From the NCBI GenBank assembly GCA_947449315.1, contig CANFRC010000013.1, positions 1 to 64,000 of the forward strand: 64,000 nt of DNA, given 5' to 3'. Both the position numbers and the translations under genes were made by a program. Origin of the DNA: Bacteroidota bacterium. GTDB lineage: Bacteria; Bacteroidota; Bacteroidia; 2-12-FULL-35-15. This document shows, piece after piece, positions 10,140 to 20,810 of the stretch; within the stretch, counting starts at the first letter, position 1; the number at the start of each line of letters is the position of its first letter. The notes under the pieces are model-generated. The model did no database searches and had not been told where the DNA came from. It was given only the letters and a program-made list of their open reading frames with translations.

Positions 10140-11834
10140 ATGTCTAAAAAGGATAAGGCTCAAATAAAAAGTTCGGTTTCATCAAAAAATCCGACAGCAC
10201 GAACAGCAGTTCAATTAACACTTCTGGATAGATTAAACAATTGGTTCGAGAAGAATGACAAAAAAGTATTTTATACATTACTTTTTCTTTCAACATTGTT
10301 TTCTTTATTGCTCTTTGACTCAAAGGTATCTGACGGAGGTGATGATTCCAGTTATATTGAACGTGCATGGTCTTTTATTCATGAAGGTAAATTCCCTTAT
10401 TTTCAGGGGCCAGGGTACCCTTTGGCGCTTTCTTTTTTTGTAAAAATGTTTGGATTAAATGTAATAGCACTCAAATTCTTTTCGGTTGCTTGTCAGTTTG
10501 GATTTGTTTGGGTTACTTATTTAACTTTTAGGAAGCGGATACCTTATGTTGTTCTTTTTGCTCTTATCTCCTTTATTTCCTTCAATAATTTTATTCAGTA
10601 TTATGCCAGTCAAACATTTACGGAATCCTTTTTCCTTTTTCTGCAATCTATTTGTTTGTATGTCACCTTTAAAATAATAGATGCTATAAACAATGATTCA
10701 ACTTTGATCAAAGGGTTTCAGGAAAACTACGGGAAATGGCTTTTGTTCGGATTCATGTTTGTTTTATTAGCGATCTCTAAAAGTATTGGATTTGTTGCCG
10801 TTGGAGGAGTTGTGTTGTATTTTTTATTTACAAGAAATTACAAGCAAATCGTTTATGCCATATTGATGTTTTTGGCTTTTAGGTTTTTATATCAGATCAT
10901 CACTACTGCTGAATTTGGAGCTAATACAAGTAATCAATTGGAGATGATGTTAAGAAAACAGTTGTATAAACCACAAGGCGGACACGAAGATTTCTCAGGA
11001 ATGATCGATCGTTTTTTTAATAATTTCGACACGTATATTTCATTACACATCTATCGCATATTAAATCCGGTTTACAAACATGATTATGCAATAACTGATA
11101 TAGTTCCTCCTTTAGCATACATTACTACAGTTGTTTTAGCAGTTTTTACTTTTTTAAGTTACAAAAAAAATAAGTATATATTTTTTTCCAGCATCTATTT
11201 AATCTCTCTTTGCGGAGGGATATTTTTGGGAGTACAGGCGCAAAATATGCAAGACCGATTAATAATTATTGCCATGCCTTTGATTTTTCTTGTTTTGTTT
11301 TATGGGATGTATGAGCTTGTCAAGAAATATTCCATGTTGCAAACTGTATTTATTTTATTTGCAAGTATCATGTTGTTGGTTACAATTGGAAAGTCTACCG
11401 TTTTAGCGAAACAAAATGCAACAGCGTTGAAGAAAAATTTGGGTGGTGATGTTTATTACGGGTTTACACCCGACTGGGAAAACTTTTTAAAGATGAGTAA
11501 ATATTGTGCTGATAGCTTGCCTGATAGTGTAAATGTATTGTCACGCAAACCTAGCATGAGTTTTATTTATGGCAATGGTAAAAAATTCATCGGACAATGG
11601 GATTCCCCCGAAAATCCAAATGCTGATAGTGTTTTAATGGGTTGGCAAAAACAAAATGTAAAATATGTGATTTTACCAAATTTAAGAATGAATCCCAAAA
11701 AGAACAATGGGAAGATCATTAACAATATTCACCGCATGATCCTTCCTGTTTATCAGAAATATCGTGATAAAATAAGATTAGTTAAAACAATAGGTACAAT
11801 CGAAAAGTGCGAGTTGTACGAAATTATTTACTAG
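10140..11834 (+). CDS. Multi-pass membrane protein, GT-C/glycosyltransferase family 39-like
   Basis: 564 aa with many hydrophobic segments; GDDSSYIERAWSFIHEGKFPYFQGPGYPLALSFFVKMFG resembles the first periplasmic loop of GT39/ArnT-like proteins. Confidence 0.7.
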   Translation: MSKKDKAQIKSSVSSKNPTARTAVQLTLLDRLNNWFEKNDKKVFYTLLFLSTLFSLLLFDSKVSDGGDDSSYIERAWSFIHEGKFPYFQGPGYPLALSFFVKMFGLNVIALKFFSVACQFGFVWVTYLTFRKRIPYVVLFALISFISFNNFIQYYASQTFTESFFLFLQSICLYVTFKIIDAINNDSTLIKGFQENYGKWLLFGFMFVLLAISKSIGFVAVGGVVLYFLFTRNYKQIVYAILMFLAFRFLYQIITTAEFGANTSNQLEMMLRKQLYKPQGGHEDFSGMIDRFFNNFDTYISLHIYRILNPVYKHDYAITDIVPPLAYITTVVLAVFTFLSYKKNKYIFFSSIYLISLCGGIFLGVQAQNMQDRLIIIAMPLIFLVLFYGMYELVKKYSMLQTVFILFASIMLLVTIGKSTVLAKQNATALKKNLGGDVYYGFTPDWENFLKMSKYCADSLPDSVNVLSRKPSMSFIYGNGKKFIGQWDSPENPNADSVLMGWQKQNVKYVILPNLRMNPKKNNGKIINNIHRMILPVYQKYRDKIRLVKTIGTIEKCELYEIIY

Positions 11835-11863
11835 TAGAATAACATTAAAATCGGAAAGCATCT

Positions 11864-12598
11864 TTATAACGTTGGCCGTTTACCTCTTAATCGTAACAAG
11901 AAATAATAGAATAAAGTTTGGTATGCATTTTTAATTGCATTCTTTGAAACCCTTGGTGATGGTGCTTGGTAGTGGATTGGCACTTCAAAAATTCTTCTTT
12001 TACGAAGGAGATACCTTAATTCTGTCTGGTAAAAATGAGCTTTCGATTTAAATTCGTGTGCTATTATTTTTCCAACCACATCGCGGTGAAATCCTTGAAA
12101 CCCCGATGTCATATCTCTCAGGGTAGTTCCTAATAAGATGTTAGCTAAAACAGTTCCCGTTTTGGAAAGCATACGTCTTTTAAATGGCGAGTCTCCCATG
12201 GAGCCTCCATTAATAAATCGGCTGCCAAAAGCACATTCGTTACCTTCATTTAAAACTCGTAAGAACATTGGAATAGCTCTTGGATCGTGTGATAGTCCGG
12301 CATCCATCTCCACAATAATATCATGTCCAGCTTCATAGGCAGCGCGCAATCCTCGGACATATGCATCTACAACATTTCTGTTTTCCGGTGCCCACACGGT
12401 CACATATCTTGGATCTTTTGCAGATAATTCCTGACAAAGTTCAAGTGTTCTATCATTAGACGCGTTATCAATTACAAAGTAAACATTGCCGGGATGCAAT
12501 TCGTCAATAACAAAATTGAGCATCTCTATGAATGGCTTAAAGTCTGCTTCTTCGTTTGCCATTGGTATAACAATAGCCCATTTTTTATAATAAAACAT
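11864..12598 (-). CDS. Glycosyltransferase family 2 (dolichyl/polyprenyl-phosphate sugar transferase-like)
   Basis: AIVIPMANEEADF, VIDNASNDRTLELC, DIIVEMDAGLSHDPRAIPMFL, GSRFINGGSMGDSPFKRRMLSKTG. Confidence 0.88.
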   Translation of the reverse strand: MFYYKKWAIVIPMANEEADFKPFIEMLNFVIDELHPGNVYFVIDNASNDRTLELCQELSAKDPRYVTVWAPENRNVVDAYVRGLRAAYEAGHDIIVEMDAGLSHDPRAIPMFLRVLNEGNECAFGSRFINGGSMGDSPFKRRMLSKTGTVLANILLGTTLRDMTSGFQGFHRDVVGKIIAHEFKSKAHFYQTELRYLLRKRRIFEVPIHYQAPSPRVSKNAIKNAYQTLFYYFLLRLRGKRPTL

Positions 12599-12609
12599 TG
12601 TAATAGATT

Positions 12610-14406
12610 TTAAATTTTCGCTAAAGCACTTAAAAATATTCCTTCACGCACTTTGTCATCGTTATGTTTGAAGTAATACAAATAAAAATTATCATAATCA
12701 GCTTTTAATGCTTCCTTCGTTTCTAAAGGTAGTTTATTTTGAATATAGTCATCTAAATAAGCTTGGAAATCAGTGTATTTAAAACCATCTCCCAGCCTTT
12801 GTTTCAATTGACCAATAATCACATTGTTGTACGTAATAATTTCCGTTCTAATACTGTATGGCGGAACATCTAGCTGGGCGTATTTAAATTGATCCTTCGA
12901 TAGTGGAGTTCTATTGAATAAAAAATGAATGCCTTTATTCTGAAAGTATTCTGTAGTGCCGTGTTTTTCGTGGCCGATCCTTCCTCTTGTTTTAATTACC
13001 GAATGAGCGATCAGCGTATCTGTTAATCCATGAAACTCTTGTACATAAGGAAAGTTGGCATAATATCCCATACAAGCTTGTCCGCCTCGGATTAATAATT
13101 TTGCATTAATGCCGTCAAAGGCTCGGTGTATTGCTTTTCCTAATTTTATCTCCTCCTCAATTTTAAAATAGCTGGTATAAACATAACGCTCATCAGCGAT
13201 GTCTCGATTTAGGGTAGTGATTTCTTTTCCATTTTTATCCAGTGCCTGAAAAATAGCTAATCGCAATTTGGTTTCAACAAAACTACCACATAGTAAAAGA
13301 ACAAAAATGATATTTAAATACGTTGGTTTCGATAATTTTAATATGGAATAAAAAATGATGAAATAAATAAATGGAGCGATAGGAATAATAAAGCGGGCGT
13401 ACATAAAATCTCCGCCTACTTTTGCAACAAACCCTAGTAAGTAAGAATAAACAATAGCAATACAAGTTGCGTAGGCGGCATTCCAATTGTCGGATAAAAA
13501 TTCTTTTAATTTTAATAATGGTTTATTTTTTAGTATCGGAAAAAAAATAAATGGAGGAAGAAATAGAATTAAAAATGAAATAAAGTGAGGTTTAAAATAA
13601 AGCCAGATATAATAAAACCCTTTGCTGAAAAGAGATTCGTTACCAAGTTTGTCATAGTAGGTATTCGGAAAAATAAAGCCATAATAATTATATCTCCAAA
13701 TAAAATAGGGGATATATATAAAAATGATCGATAAATTAAATAGAAAAAGGAGAGAGATTATTTTAGGAATACTATTTTTATTTATCAAATGATACAGAAC
13801 GATCAATCCGTTAGCTACAAATAGTATTAACAAGGTGTCTGGTCTTGTAAGTAATGCAAGGCATATGAATAAACCAGACAATACGAGTTTTTTCTTTTCC
13901 AAAAAAGCGGAGAAAAAATAAATATAAAAAGACGAAGAAAGTAAAAAGCTAAAAAAAGAAGCTTCTAATCCACTTGTAGACCATGTATTAAAGTCGTAAT
14001 TGAGTGCTAATGCCAGTGTTACAAAAGGAATAATGAAGATGGCGAGTCGTGAAGAGATCTTATAAATGATTACGGAAAAGATGGTCAATGTTCCAACTGC
14101 AGATACTATTCCAAGCGTTTGAACTGTGGTTAGCGGGTTGCATTTCATCCAAGAAAAAAAACTGATCAGCATGATCCATAAAAAGTCGGTGAAGCCTTCT
14201 ACTTTCTCCCCTTTATTATAAACGAGCCCATTCCCATCCAAGAAATTCTGAACATACCTCAGTCCGATGAAGATATCGTCTCCCAGCCATCGTAATTTAT
14301 ACGAATAGACAATACTGATAAAAATAGCAATGGCGGCTAGTACAATGAAACGACCTTTAATATTGGTTTTTTCAGGTTCATTTATTTTCGTTTTTACTTT
14401 AGCCAT
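12610..14406 (-). CDS. Multi-pass membrane protein, GT-C/mannosyltransferase-like
   Basis: 598 aa, multiple TM segments; LGDDIFIGLRYVQNFLDGNGLVYNKGEKVEGFTDFLW is a typical GT-C loop 1. Confidence 0.72.
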   Translation of the reverse strand: MAKVKTKINEPEKTNIKGRFIVLAAIAIFISIVYSYKLRWLGDDIFIGLRYVQNFLDGNGLVYNKGEKVEGFTDFLWIMLISFFSWMKCNPLTTVQTLGIVSAVGTLTIFSVIIYKISSRLAIFIIPFVTLALALNYDFNTWSTSGLEASFFSFLLSSSFYIYFFSAFLEKKKLVLSGLFICLALLTRPDTLLILFVANGLIVLYHLINKNSIPKIISLLFLFNLSIIFIYIPYFIWRYNYYGFIFPNTYYDKLGNESLFSKGFYYIWLYFKPHFISFLILFLPPFIFFPILKNKPLLKLKEFLSDNWNAAYATCIAIVYSYLLGFVAKVGGDFMYARFIIPIAPFIYFIIFYSILKLSKPTYLNIIFVLLLCGSFVETKLRLAIFQALDKNGKEITTLNRDIADERYVYTSYFKIEEEIKLGKAIHRAFDGINAKLLIRGGQACMGYYANFPYVQEFHGLTDTLIAHSVIKTRGRIGHEKHGTTEYFQNKGIHFLFNRTPLSKDQFKYAQLDVPPYSIRTEIITYNNVIIGQLKQRLGDGFKYTDFQAYLDDYIQNKLPLETKEALKADYDNFYLYYFKHNDDKVREGIFLSALAKI

Positions 14407-14510
14407 AACTAGACGGTTGCGTGCATCAGCACTTTTAACAGATATCCCCCCAAAATTATAAAAGTAATCAGCACTTTACGTTTAATAATGAAATATTTAC
14501 CGTTAAAATA

Positions 14511-14542
14511 CTTGTTACACTACCTTATTTTAGGTATTTTTG
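14511..14542 (+). promoter_or_regulatory. Bacteroidota-type promoter for the suf operon
   Basis: CTTG (14511-14514), N20, TATTTTTG (14535-14542), upstream of the SufA-like ORF; matches TTTG/TAnnTTTG architecture. Confidence 0.55.
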
Positions 14543-14608
14543 TGTTCGATTTAGATTCAATCTAAATAAGGATAACACGTAATAGTCTCATTTTTAATAC
14601 TATATAAA

Positions 14609-14935
14609 ATGATAACAGTTTCAGAAAATGCAAAACAACACGCATTAAATTTAATAAAAAATGAAAATCGCCCAACGAACACATTCATAAGAGTTGGAGT
14701 TGACGGGGGTGGTTGTTCTGGCCTTTCTTATAAATTAGAATTTGATGACCAGATGCAAGAGGGAGATCAGGTGTTTGAAGATAAAGGCATTAAGATAGCC
14801 GTTGATAAAAAAAGTTTTCTGTATTTAATAGGTACAGAGTTAGATTATACCGGCGGCTTAAATGGGAAAGGTTTTGTATTTAATAATCCGAATGCTTCTC
14901 GCACATGTGGTTGCGGAGAAAGCTTTAGTGTATAA
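14609..14935 (+). CDS. sufA: Iron-sulfur cluster assembly accessory protein (SufA/IscA/HesB-like)
   Basis: [19 protein letters not shown] and C-terminal [12 protein letters not shown] cysteine motif. Confidence 0.9.
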   Translation: MITVSENAKQHALNLIKNENRPTNTFIRVGVDGGGCSGLSYKLEFDDQMQEGDQVFEDKGIKIAVDKKSFLYLIGTELDYTGGLNGKGFVFNNPNASRTCGCGESFSV

Positions 14936-14940
14936 ATAAG

Positions 14941-16392
14941 ATGGCAAACGAGATATTAGAAGAGCAGATAAGCGGGGAATATAAATACGGTTTTGTTACT
15001 GATATTGATGCTGACAATGCTCCAAAAGGGTTGAATGAAGAGATCATTCGTTTTATTTCTTCAAAGAAAAACGAACCGGAATGGATGTTAGATTACAGAC
15101 TAAAAGCGTTTCGTTATTGGCTAACTTTAGATGAGCCTCATTGGGCGCATGTTTCCTATCAAAAACCAGATTTTCAAGAAATAATTTATTATTCGGCACC
15201 CAAACCAAAAGTTCAATTAAATAGTCTTGATGAAGTAGATCCTGAATTATTAAAAACCTTCGAAAAGCTCGGTATTTCTATTGAAGAACAGAAACGCTTA
15301 AGCGGTGTTGAAAGTAGAATAGCTGTTGACATTGTAATGGATAGTGTATCTGTTAAAACCACTTTTAAAGAAACGTTATCAGAAAAAGGAATCATTTTCT
15401 GTTCGTTTGGAGAGGCCGTTCAAGAACATCCGGAACTTGTGAAAAAATACATGAGCTCTGTTGTTCCCTATACCGATAATTTTTATGCAGCATTGAATTC
15501 GGCTGTTTTTACCGACGGCTCTTTTTGTTATATTCCCAAAGGAGTTCGTTGTCCAATGGAGTTATCTACTTATTTCCGTATCAATGCTTCCGGAACCGGA
15601 CAATTTGAACGCACATTAATTATTGCAGATGAAGACTCTTATGTTAGTTATCTGGAAGGGTGTACAGCACCCATGCGTGATGAAAATCAATTGCATGCAG
15701 CTGTAGTAGAAATTGTTGCACATAAAAATGCTGAAGTAAAATACAGTACTGTTCAAAATTGGTATCCTGGCGATAAAGATGGTAAAGGAGGGATTTTTAA
15801 TTTTGTTACCAAACGCGGAATTTGTTTAGAAGACAATTCAAAGATCTCTTGGACACAAGTAGAAACTGGTTCAGCAGTTACCTGGAAGTATCCTTCCGTT
15901 ATTTTAAAGGGAGATAATTCAATCGGGGAATTTTATTCCGTTGCTGTAACAAATAATTACCAGCAAGCTGATACAGGAACAAAAATGATGCATCTTGGAA
16001 AAAATACAAGAAGCACGATCATATCAAAAGGGATTTCTGCAGGCTTTAGCAATAACAGTTACAGAGGGTTGGTGCGTATTGCAAAAGGTGCGAGCAATGC
16101 TCGTAATTTTTCGCAATGCGATAGTTTATTGATGGGTGATAAATGCGGAGCACACACCTTTCCCTATATAGAAATAAAAGATAAATCGGCTGTGGTGGAG
16201 CATGAAGCAACGACTTCTAAAATAGGTGAAGATCAATTGTTTTATTGTAAACAGCGTGGTATCGATAATGAAAAGGCAATTGGTCTTATCGTAAACGGAT
16301 ATTGCAAAGAAGTGCTAAATAAATTACCAATGGAATTCGCTGTTGAAGCTCAAAAATTACTTGCAGTTTCATTGGAAGGAAGTGTTGGATAA
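14941..16392 (+). CDS. sufB: Fe-S cluster assembly protein SufB
   Basis: [44 protein letters not shown] and [38 protein letters not shown]. Confidence 0.97.
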   Translation: MANEILEEQISGEYKYGFVTDIDADNAPKGLNEEIIRFISSKKNEPEWMLDYRLKAFRYWLTLDEPHWAHVSYQKPDFQEIIYYSAPKPKVQLNSLDEVDPELLKTFEKLGISIEEQKRLSGVESRIAVDIVMDSVSVKTTFKETLSEKGIIFCSFGEAVQEHPELVKKYMSSVVPYTDNFYAALNSAVFTDGSFCYIPKGVRCPMELSTYFRINASGTGQFERTLIIADEDSYVSYLEGCTAPMRDENQLHAAVVEIVAHKNAEVKYSTVQNWYPGDKDGKGGIFNFVTKRGICLEDNSKISWTQVETGSAVTWKYPSVILKGDNSIGEFYSVAVTNNYQQADTGTKMMHLGKNTRSTIISKGISAGFSNNSYRGLVRIAKGASNARNFSQCDSLLMGDKCGAHTFPYIEIKDKSAVVEHEATTSKIGEDQLFYCKQRGIDNEKAIGLIVNGYCKEVLNKLPMEFAVEAQKLLAVSLEGSVG

Positions 16393-16403
16393 AAAATAAA
16401 AGT

Positions 16404-17156
16404 ATGTTAAGTATAAAAAATTTACACGCCTCAATTGGAGGTAAAGAAATTCTGAAAGGAATTAACTTAGAAGTAAAAGCAGGAGAAGTACATGCAATCA
16501 TGGGGCCGAATGGCTCTGGAAAAAGCACGCTATCTGCAGTTTTGGCTGGTCGTGAAGATTATGAAGTAACGGAAGGTGAAATTATTTTCAATGGAAAAAA
16601 TTTATTGGAATTATCACCTGAAGATAGAGCAAGAGAAGGTGTTTTTCTTGCATTTCAATATCCGATCGAAATTCCAGGTGTTAGCAATGTTAATTTTTTA
16701 AAAACTGCTTTAAATGAAATTCGTGCATACAAAGGTTTGGAACCTATGGAAGCAAAAGATTTTCTTGCACGATTAAAAGAAAAACAAAAACTAGTTGAGT
16801 TAGATGGAAAACTTGCAAATCGTTCGGTGAATGAAGGATTTAGCGGTGGAGAGAAAAAAAGAAACGAAATTTTTCAGATGGCTATGCTGGAGCCCAAGTT
16901 GGCAATTTTAGATGAAACGGATAGCGGGTTAGATATTGATGCATTAAGAATTGTTGCAGGTGGAGTAAATAAATTGAAATCGAACGACAATGCAACCATT
17001 GTGATTACACATTACCAACGTTTGTTAGATTATATCGTTCCGGATGTGGTTCATATTCTTTATAAAGGTAAGATTGTTAAATCAGGACCAAAGGAATTAG
17101 CGCTAGAATTGGAAGAGAGAGGGTATGATTTTATTAAAGAAGAGATTGGCGCGTGA
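16404..17156 (+). CDS. sufC: Fe-S cluster assembly ATPase SufC
   Basis: ABC ATPase: GPNGSGKSTLSAVLAGRE, FSGGEKKRNEIFQM, LAILDETDSGLDIDAL. Confidence 0.97.
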   Translation: MLSIKNLHASIGGKEILKGINLEVKAGEVHAIMGPNGSGKSTLSAVLAGREDYEVTEGEIIFNGKNLLELSPEDRAREGVFLAFQYPIEIPGVSNVNFLKTALNEIRAYKGLEPMEAKDFLARLKEKQKLVELDGKLANRSVNEGFSGGEKKRNEIFQMAMLEPKLAILDETDSGLDIDALRIVAGGVNKLKSNDNATIVITHYQRLLDYIVPDVVHILYKGKIVKSGPKELALELEERGYDFIKEEIGA

Positions 17157-18451
17157 TGGAAACGATTTTAAAAGAAAATTCAATAAAAGCGAAGCTGATC
17201 GCTGAATATGAGTCATCCAAAAAATCACTTTTTGGTAGCCTGCTCATTCGTGATAATGCCATTGAAAATTTTTCAAGGCTCGGTATCCCTCAACGTAAAA
17301 GTGAAGAATATAAGTACGTGAATATGGAGCTAGCGTTGAAAGGCGATTATTCTTTTGAAACAAATGCTTCTTTGACTTCAAAACAAATAGATCATACTCA
17401 ATTTTTAAAAAATGCAATTGTTGTCGTAATAGAAAACGGAGTATTTTCAAAAGACGTATCAAAAATTAGTAACCTACCCCAAGGGATTAAAATTTCGAGT
17501 ATCTCAGACGCTTCATCCGACAAGATTTTTGAAACACATTTTTCAAAATATGCGGATGTCGTAAACGACCCTTTTGCTGCTTTGAATACAGCTTTGTCTA
17601 AAGGAGGTGTGTATATTCATGTATCAAATGGGGCAATAATAGAAACACCCATTCATATTATTCATGTTTCTTCTGCAAATAAAAATTTAATAATAAACCC
17701 TCGTAATTTGGTTGTGATTGAATCTGCGTCGCAAGTTAAAATTATTGAATCCTTTGAAACAGTTGATGCGAAGTCTAAAGTGTTTAACAATGCTTTAACA
17801 GAAATTGTTGTTGAAGAAAACGCTATTGTCGATCATTATAAAATTCAAAATGAAAATGATTTAGGTTATTTGTTAAGTACTACAGTAATTACTCAAAAAA
17901 AACAAAGTGTTTTCTCAACGAATACAATCATATTAAGCGGATCTTTGGTTCGTAATAATCTGACGATTGTTTTAGATGGAGAATTTATTGAATCACATTT
18001 AAATGGGTTGTACTTAACGAATGGATCTCAGGTAGTCGATAATCATACGTTAGTTGATCATCGAAAACCTAATTGCAACAGCAATGAGTTGTATAAAGGA
18101 ATTATTGAAGATAAGTCAGCAGCCACTTTTAATGGGAAGATCTTTGTCAGAAAAGATGCTCAGAAAACAAATGCTTTTCAATCCAACAAAAATATTTTGT
18201 TAAGTGATGATGGAACAATAAACACAAAGCCGCAATTAGAAATTTATGCTGACGATGTCAAATGTTCTCATGGTACATCAACCGGTAAACTAGATCCTGA
18301 TAAAATATTTTATTTGCGAGCGCGTGGGTTAAGTGAAACAAGCGCTAAGAAATTATTGATGCACGCATTTGCATCAGAGGTTGTTGATACAATTAAAATA
18401 GAAGAGTTAAGAGAGTATGTCGAGGGAGAAATAGCGAAGCGATTTGAGTAG
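17156..18451 (+). CDS. sufD: Fe-S cluster assembly protein SufD
   Basis: SufD C-terminal motifs (KCSHGTSTGKLDPDKIFYLRARGLSETSAKKLLMHAFASEV). ATG at 17156 overlaps the sufC stop (TGATG), more plausible than the GTG at 17153. Confidence 0.95.
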   Translation: METILKENSIKAKLIAEYESSKKSLFGSLLIRDNAIENFSRLGIPQRKSEEYKYVNMELALKGDYSFETNASLTSKQIDHTQFLKNAIVVVIENGVFSKDVSKISNLPQGIKISSISDASSDKIFETHFSKYADVVNDPFAALNTALSKGGVYIHVSNGAIIETPIHIIHVSSANKNLIINPRNLVVIESASQVKIIESFETVDAKSKVFNNALTEIVVEENAIVDHYKIQNENDLGYLLSTTVITQKKQSVFSTNTIILSGSLVRNNLTIVLDGEFIESHLNGLYLTNGSQVVDNHTLVDHRKPNCNSNELYKGIIEDKSAATFNGKIFVRKDAQKTNAFQSNKNILLSDDGTINTKPQLEIYADDVKCSHGTSTGKLDPDKIFYLRARGLSETSAKKLLMHAFASEVVDTIKIEELREYVEGEIAKRFE

Positions 18452-18483
18452 TTTTTATTTTTTTCTTAATTAAATGACCATCT

Positions 18484-19380
18484 ATGTTTTTTAAAAATAA
18501 AAATCTTCTATTACTTCATTTTATTGTTTTCATTTGGGGCTGGTCACCAATACTTGGCAAGCTGATCAACATAGAAGGCATTATTGCATATCAATTGGTT
18601 TGGTTCAGGATGTTGTTAACGGTTGTAACAGTTGCAATTTATTTGATCATCACCAAGCAGAACATAAAACTTCCTAGAAAAGATATTTTACAATTAGTTG
18701 GAATAGGCGCTATCATTGCATTTCATTGGTTTTGCTTTTATAATGCTATTAATGTTTCTAACGTGTCTGTTACATTAGTGGCGTTTGCTACCGGTACACT
18801 TTTTACTTCCATCATCGAACCTCTTTTTTATAAAAGAAAATTTATCCGATATGAAATTATTTTCGGTATGGTCATAATTGGTGCAATTGCCATGATATTT
18901 AAAGTAGAGACACGTTATACACTTGGGATCATCTTTGGAATGCTGGCAGCACTCACGTCCTCTTTCTTCACTGTTTTCAATGGGCTTTTAGTCAGACGGA
19001 TTCCATCTTCACTTATTGCAATCTATGAATTGTCTGGTGGGTTTCTTGTGTTGACGGCCTATTTGTTTTTCAAAGGTGAGTTTACACCAATTTTTTTTAC
19101 ACTATCAACCAAAGGGTTCGCTTGGCTTGCAATTCTTTCTGTTGTAGGAACTGCCTATCCATTTATTGCGAGCGTGAATCTTATGAAAAAAATTAGTCCG
19201 TATACAGTAACGCTCACTGTTAATTTAGAAACAATATATGGAATTATTATTGCTTTTATTCTTTGGAAAAAAGAGGAAGCCATGACTCCCGGTTTTTATA
19301 TAGGGACACTTATTATTCTTGCCACCATTTTTGGAAATAGTTTGTTAAAGCAATACATGAAAAAGACGCTAGATATTTAA
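18484..19380 (+). CDS. EamA/DMT superfamily transporter
   Basis: 298 aa, about 10 TM segments, two EamA-like halves. Confidence 0.85.
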   Translation: MFFKNKNLLLLHFIVFIWGWSPILGKLINIEGIIAYQLVWFRMLLTVVTVAIYLIITKQNIKLPRKDILQLVGIGAIIAFHWFCFYNAINVSNVSVTLVAFATGTLFTSIIEPLFYKRKFIRYEIIFGMVIIGAIAMIFKVETRYTLGIIFGMLAALTSSFFTVFNGLLVRRIPSSLIAIYELSGGFLVLTAYLFFKGEFTPIFFTLSTKGFAWLAILSVVGTAYPFIASVNLMKKISPYTVTLTVNLETIYGIIIAFILWKKEEAMTPGFYIGTLIILATIFGNSLLKQYMKKTLDI

Positions 19381-19416
19381 AATTAAAATGGCAATCCTTA
19401 GATTGCCATTTTAATT
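19381..19416. terminator. Bidirectional terminator between convergent genes
   Basis: Perfect 16-bp stem AATTAAAATGGCAATC-ctta-GATTGCCATTTTAATT. Confidence 0.9.
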
Positions 19417-19435
19417 TATAGGATCGAGAATAGGG

Positions 19436-20593
19436 TTATTTACTAATGACAAGCTTTTTAACTGAAACACTATTGCCTGCTTTTAAATGAAGCAAATACA
19501 TTCCATTTGCTACGCCATCTGAATTCCATGTTGTTGTGAACATTCCAGTTTGTTTGTTGCCGTTCTCAATTGACGCAATTTTATTCCCTAGTAGATCAAA
19601 AATAGCTAGTTCTACAAATGCATCTTTTTTAATGGAATAAGAAATTGTAGTCATATCACTCAATGGATTCGGATAATTTTCAAGTGATGAGATGGTCGAA
19701 ACGTCTTCTGTAACACCCAATGGCAATACATTAATTGTGAATGTGCTCGACATCATCAAGCCTGGTGTAATTGAATCACAGAAAGTATCAGTACATCCTG
19801 TTCCATCAGCAATTGTTAAACAAAGTACAACTGGTGTTGTTGATGCGTAGGTGTGTGAAGGATAAGCACCAGTGGATGTAGTTCCATCGCCGAAATCCCA
19901 AAGGTAGGTAAGTGCCGGTGCTAATGCAGAGGATGTGTTGTAAACAAAGTAATTGAAAAGGTTGGTAGAATCTTGAACAATTATGAAACTCGCGTTACAT
20001 GTTGCAGCTCCAGGAACAATAACCGAACTGCAATACGTATCCGTGCATGAAGTACTTGTATCTGAAATTGTTAAACAAACTGTATAGGTCCCCGGACTGG
20101 TATATAAATGGGTTTCGTTGCCAACCGTAGATGAGGTGCTGCCATCACCAAAATCCCAAGAATAGTTATATGTTCCAGTTCCTGTTGAGTAATCATAAAA
20201 TTGCGTGAAGGAGGAGGAGTCATTAGAAACAAAGTATGCATTGCAGCTTGACGTTGGAGACAAGATGGTGATTGAATCACAAAAAGTAGAAGTACAAGAT
20301 GAAATAAAACTGCTTACGGTCAGACACACATAATAGGTACCTGGAGAGGAATATAAATGGGTGATATCACCAACACTTGTCCCCGATGTTCCATCACCAA
20401 AAGTCCATGTACTTGTTAAGCTTGTTCCAATGGATGTATTCGTGAAATAACCATATCCCGCCGAGTCGAAAGGCATAAATGATGCAGTGCATTGTGCTTT
20501 TGATGAGAAGCTGATGCAAAGGAATACCCCCGAAAATAAAACCTTAATTATTTTTGAATTGAGTTGATTTTGAAAATTTTTAAATTGTTTCAT
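19436..20593 (-). CDS. Secreted PKD-domain protein with T9SS type A sorting domain
   Basis: Signal peptide, three or more PKD units (WTFGDGTSGTSVGDITHLYSSPGTYYVCLTV), CTD ENYPNPLSDMTTISYSIKKDAFVELAIFDLLGNKI...GMYLLHLKAGNSVSVKKLVISK. Confidence 0.92.
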   Translation of the reverse strand: MKQFKNFQNQLNSKIIKVLFSGVFLCISFSSKAQCTASFMPFDSAGYGYFTNTSIGTSLTSTWTFGDGTSGTSVGDITHLYSSPGTYYVCLTVSSFISSCTSTFCDSITILSPTSSCNAYFVSNDSSSFTQFYDYSTGTGTYNYSWDFGDGSTSSTVGNETHLYTSPGTYTVCLTISDTSTSCTDTYCSSVIVPGAATCNASFIIVQDSTNLFNYFVYNTSSALAPALTYLWDFGDGTTSTGAYPSHTYASTTPVVLCLTIADGTGCTDTFCDSITPGLMMSSTFTINVLPLGVTEDVSTISSLENYPNPLSDMTTISYSIKKDAFVELAIFDLLGNKIASIENGNKQTGMFTTTWNSDGVANGMYLLHLKAGNSVSVKKLVISK

Positions 20594-20810
20594 TTTTATA
20601 AGGAGTTAGTTGTGTTTGTTTTTCTATGAATTTTTTTGTTCTTCGAAAAAAAAGGTTGACATAAACTTCTGTCGAATGTTTACAACTCTTTTTTCAATAC
20701 GATAAAAATAATTCATTTTTTTGATTTAACCTCTTAATTGTTATTTGGTGATTAAAAAAAAGTGGCAAGATATCTCAATTATCTTAAATTTGTGAAACAA
20801 TAATAGCTCT

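Noticed and set aside
10140-14406. Possible polysaccharide biosynthesis island
   Set aside because: Only two GT-C-like proteins and one GT2 are present, in convergent orientation, without export, polymerase or nucleotide-sugar genes.
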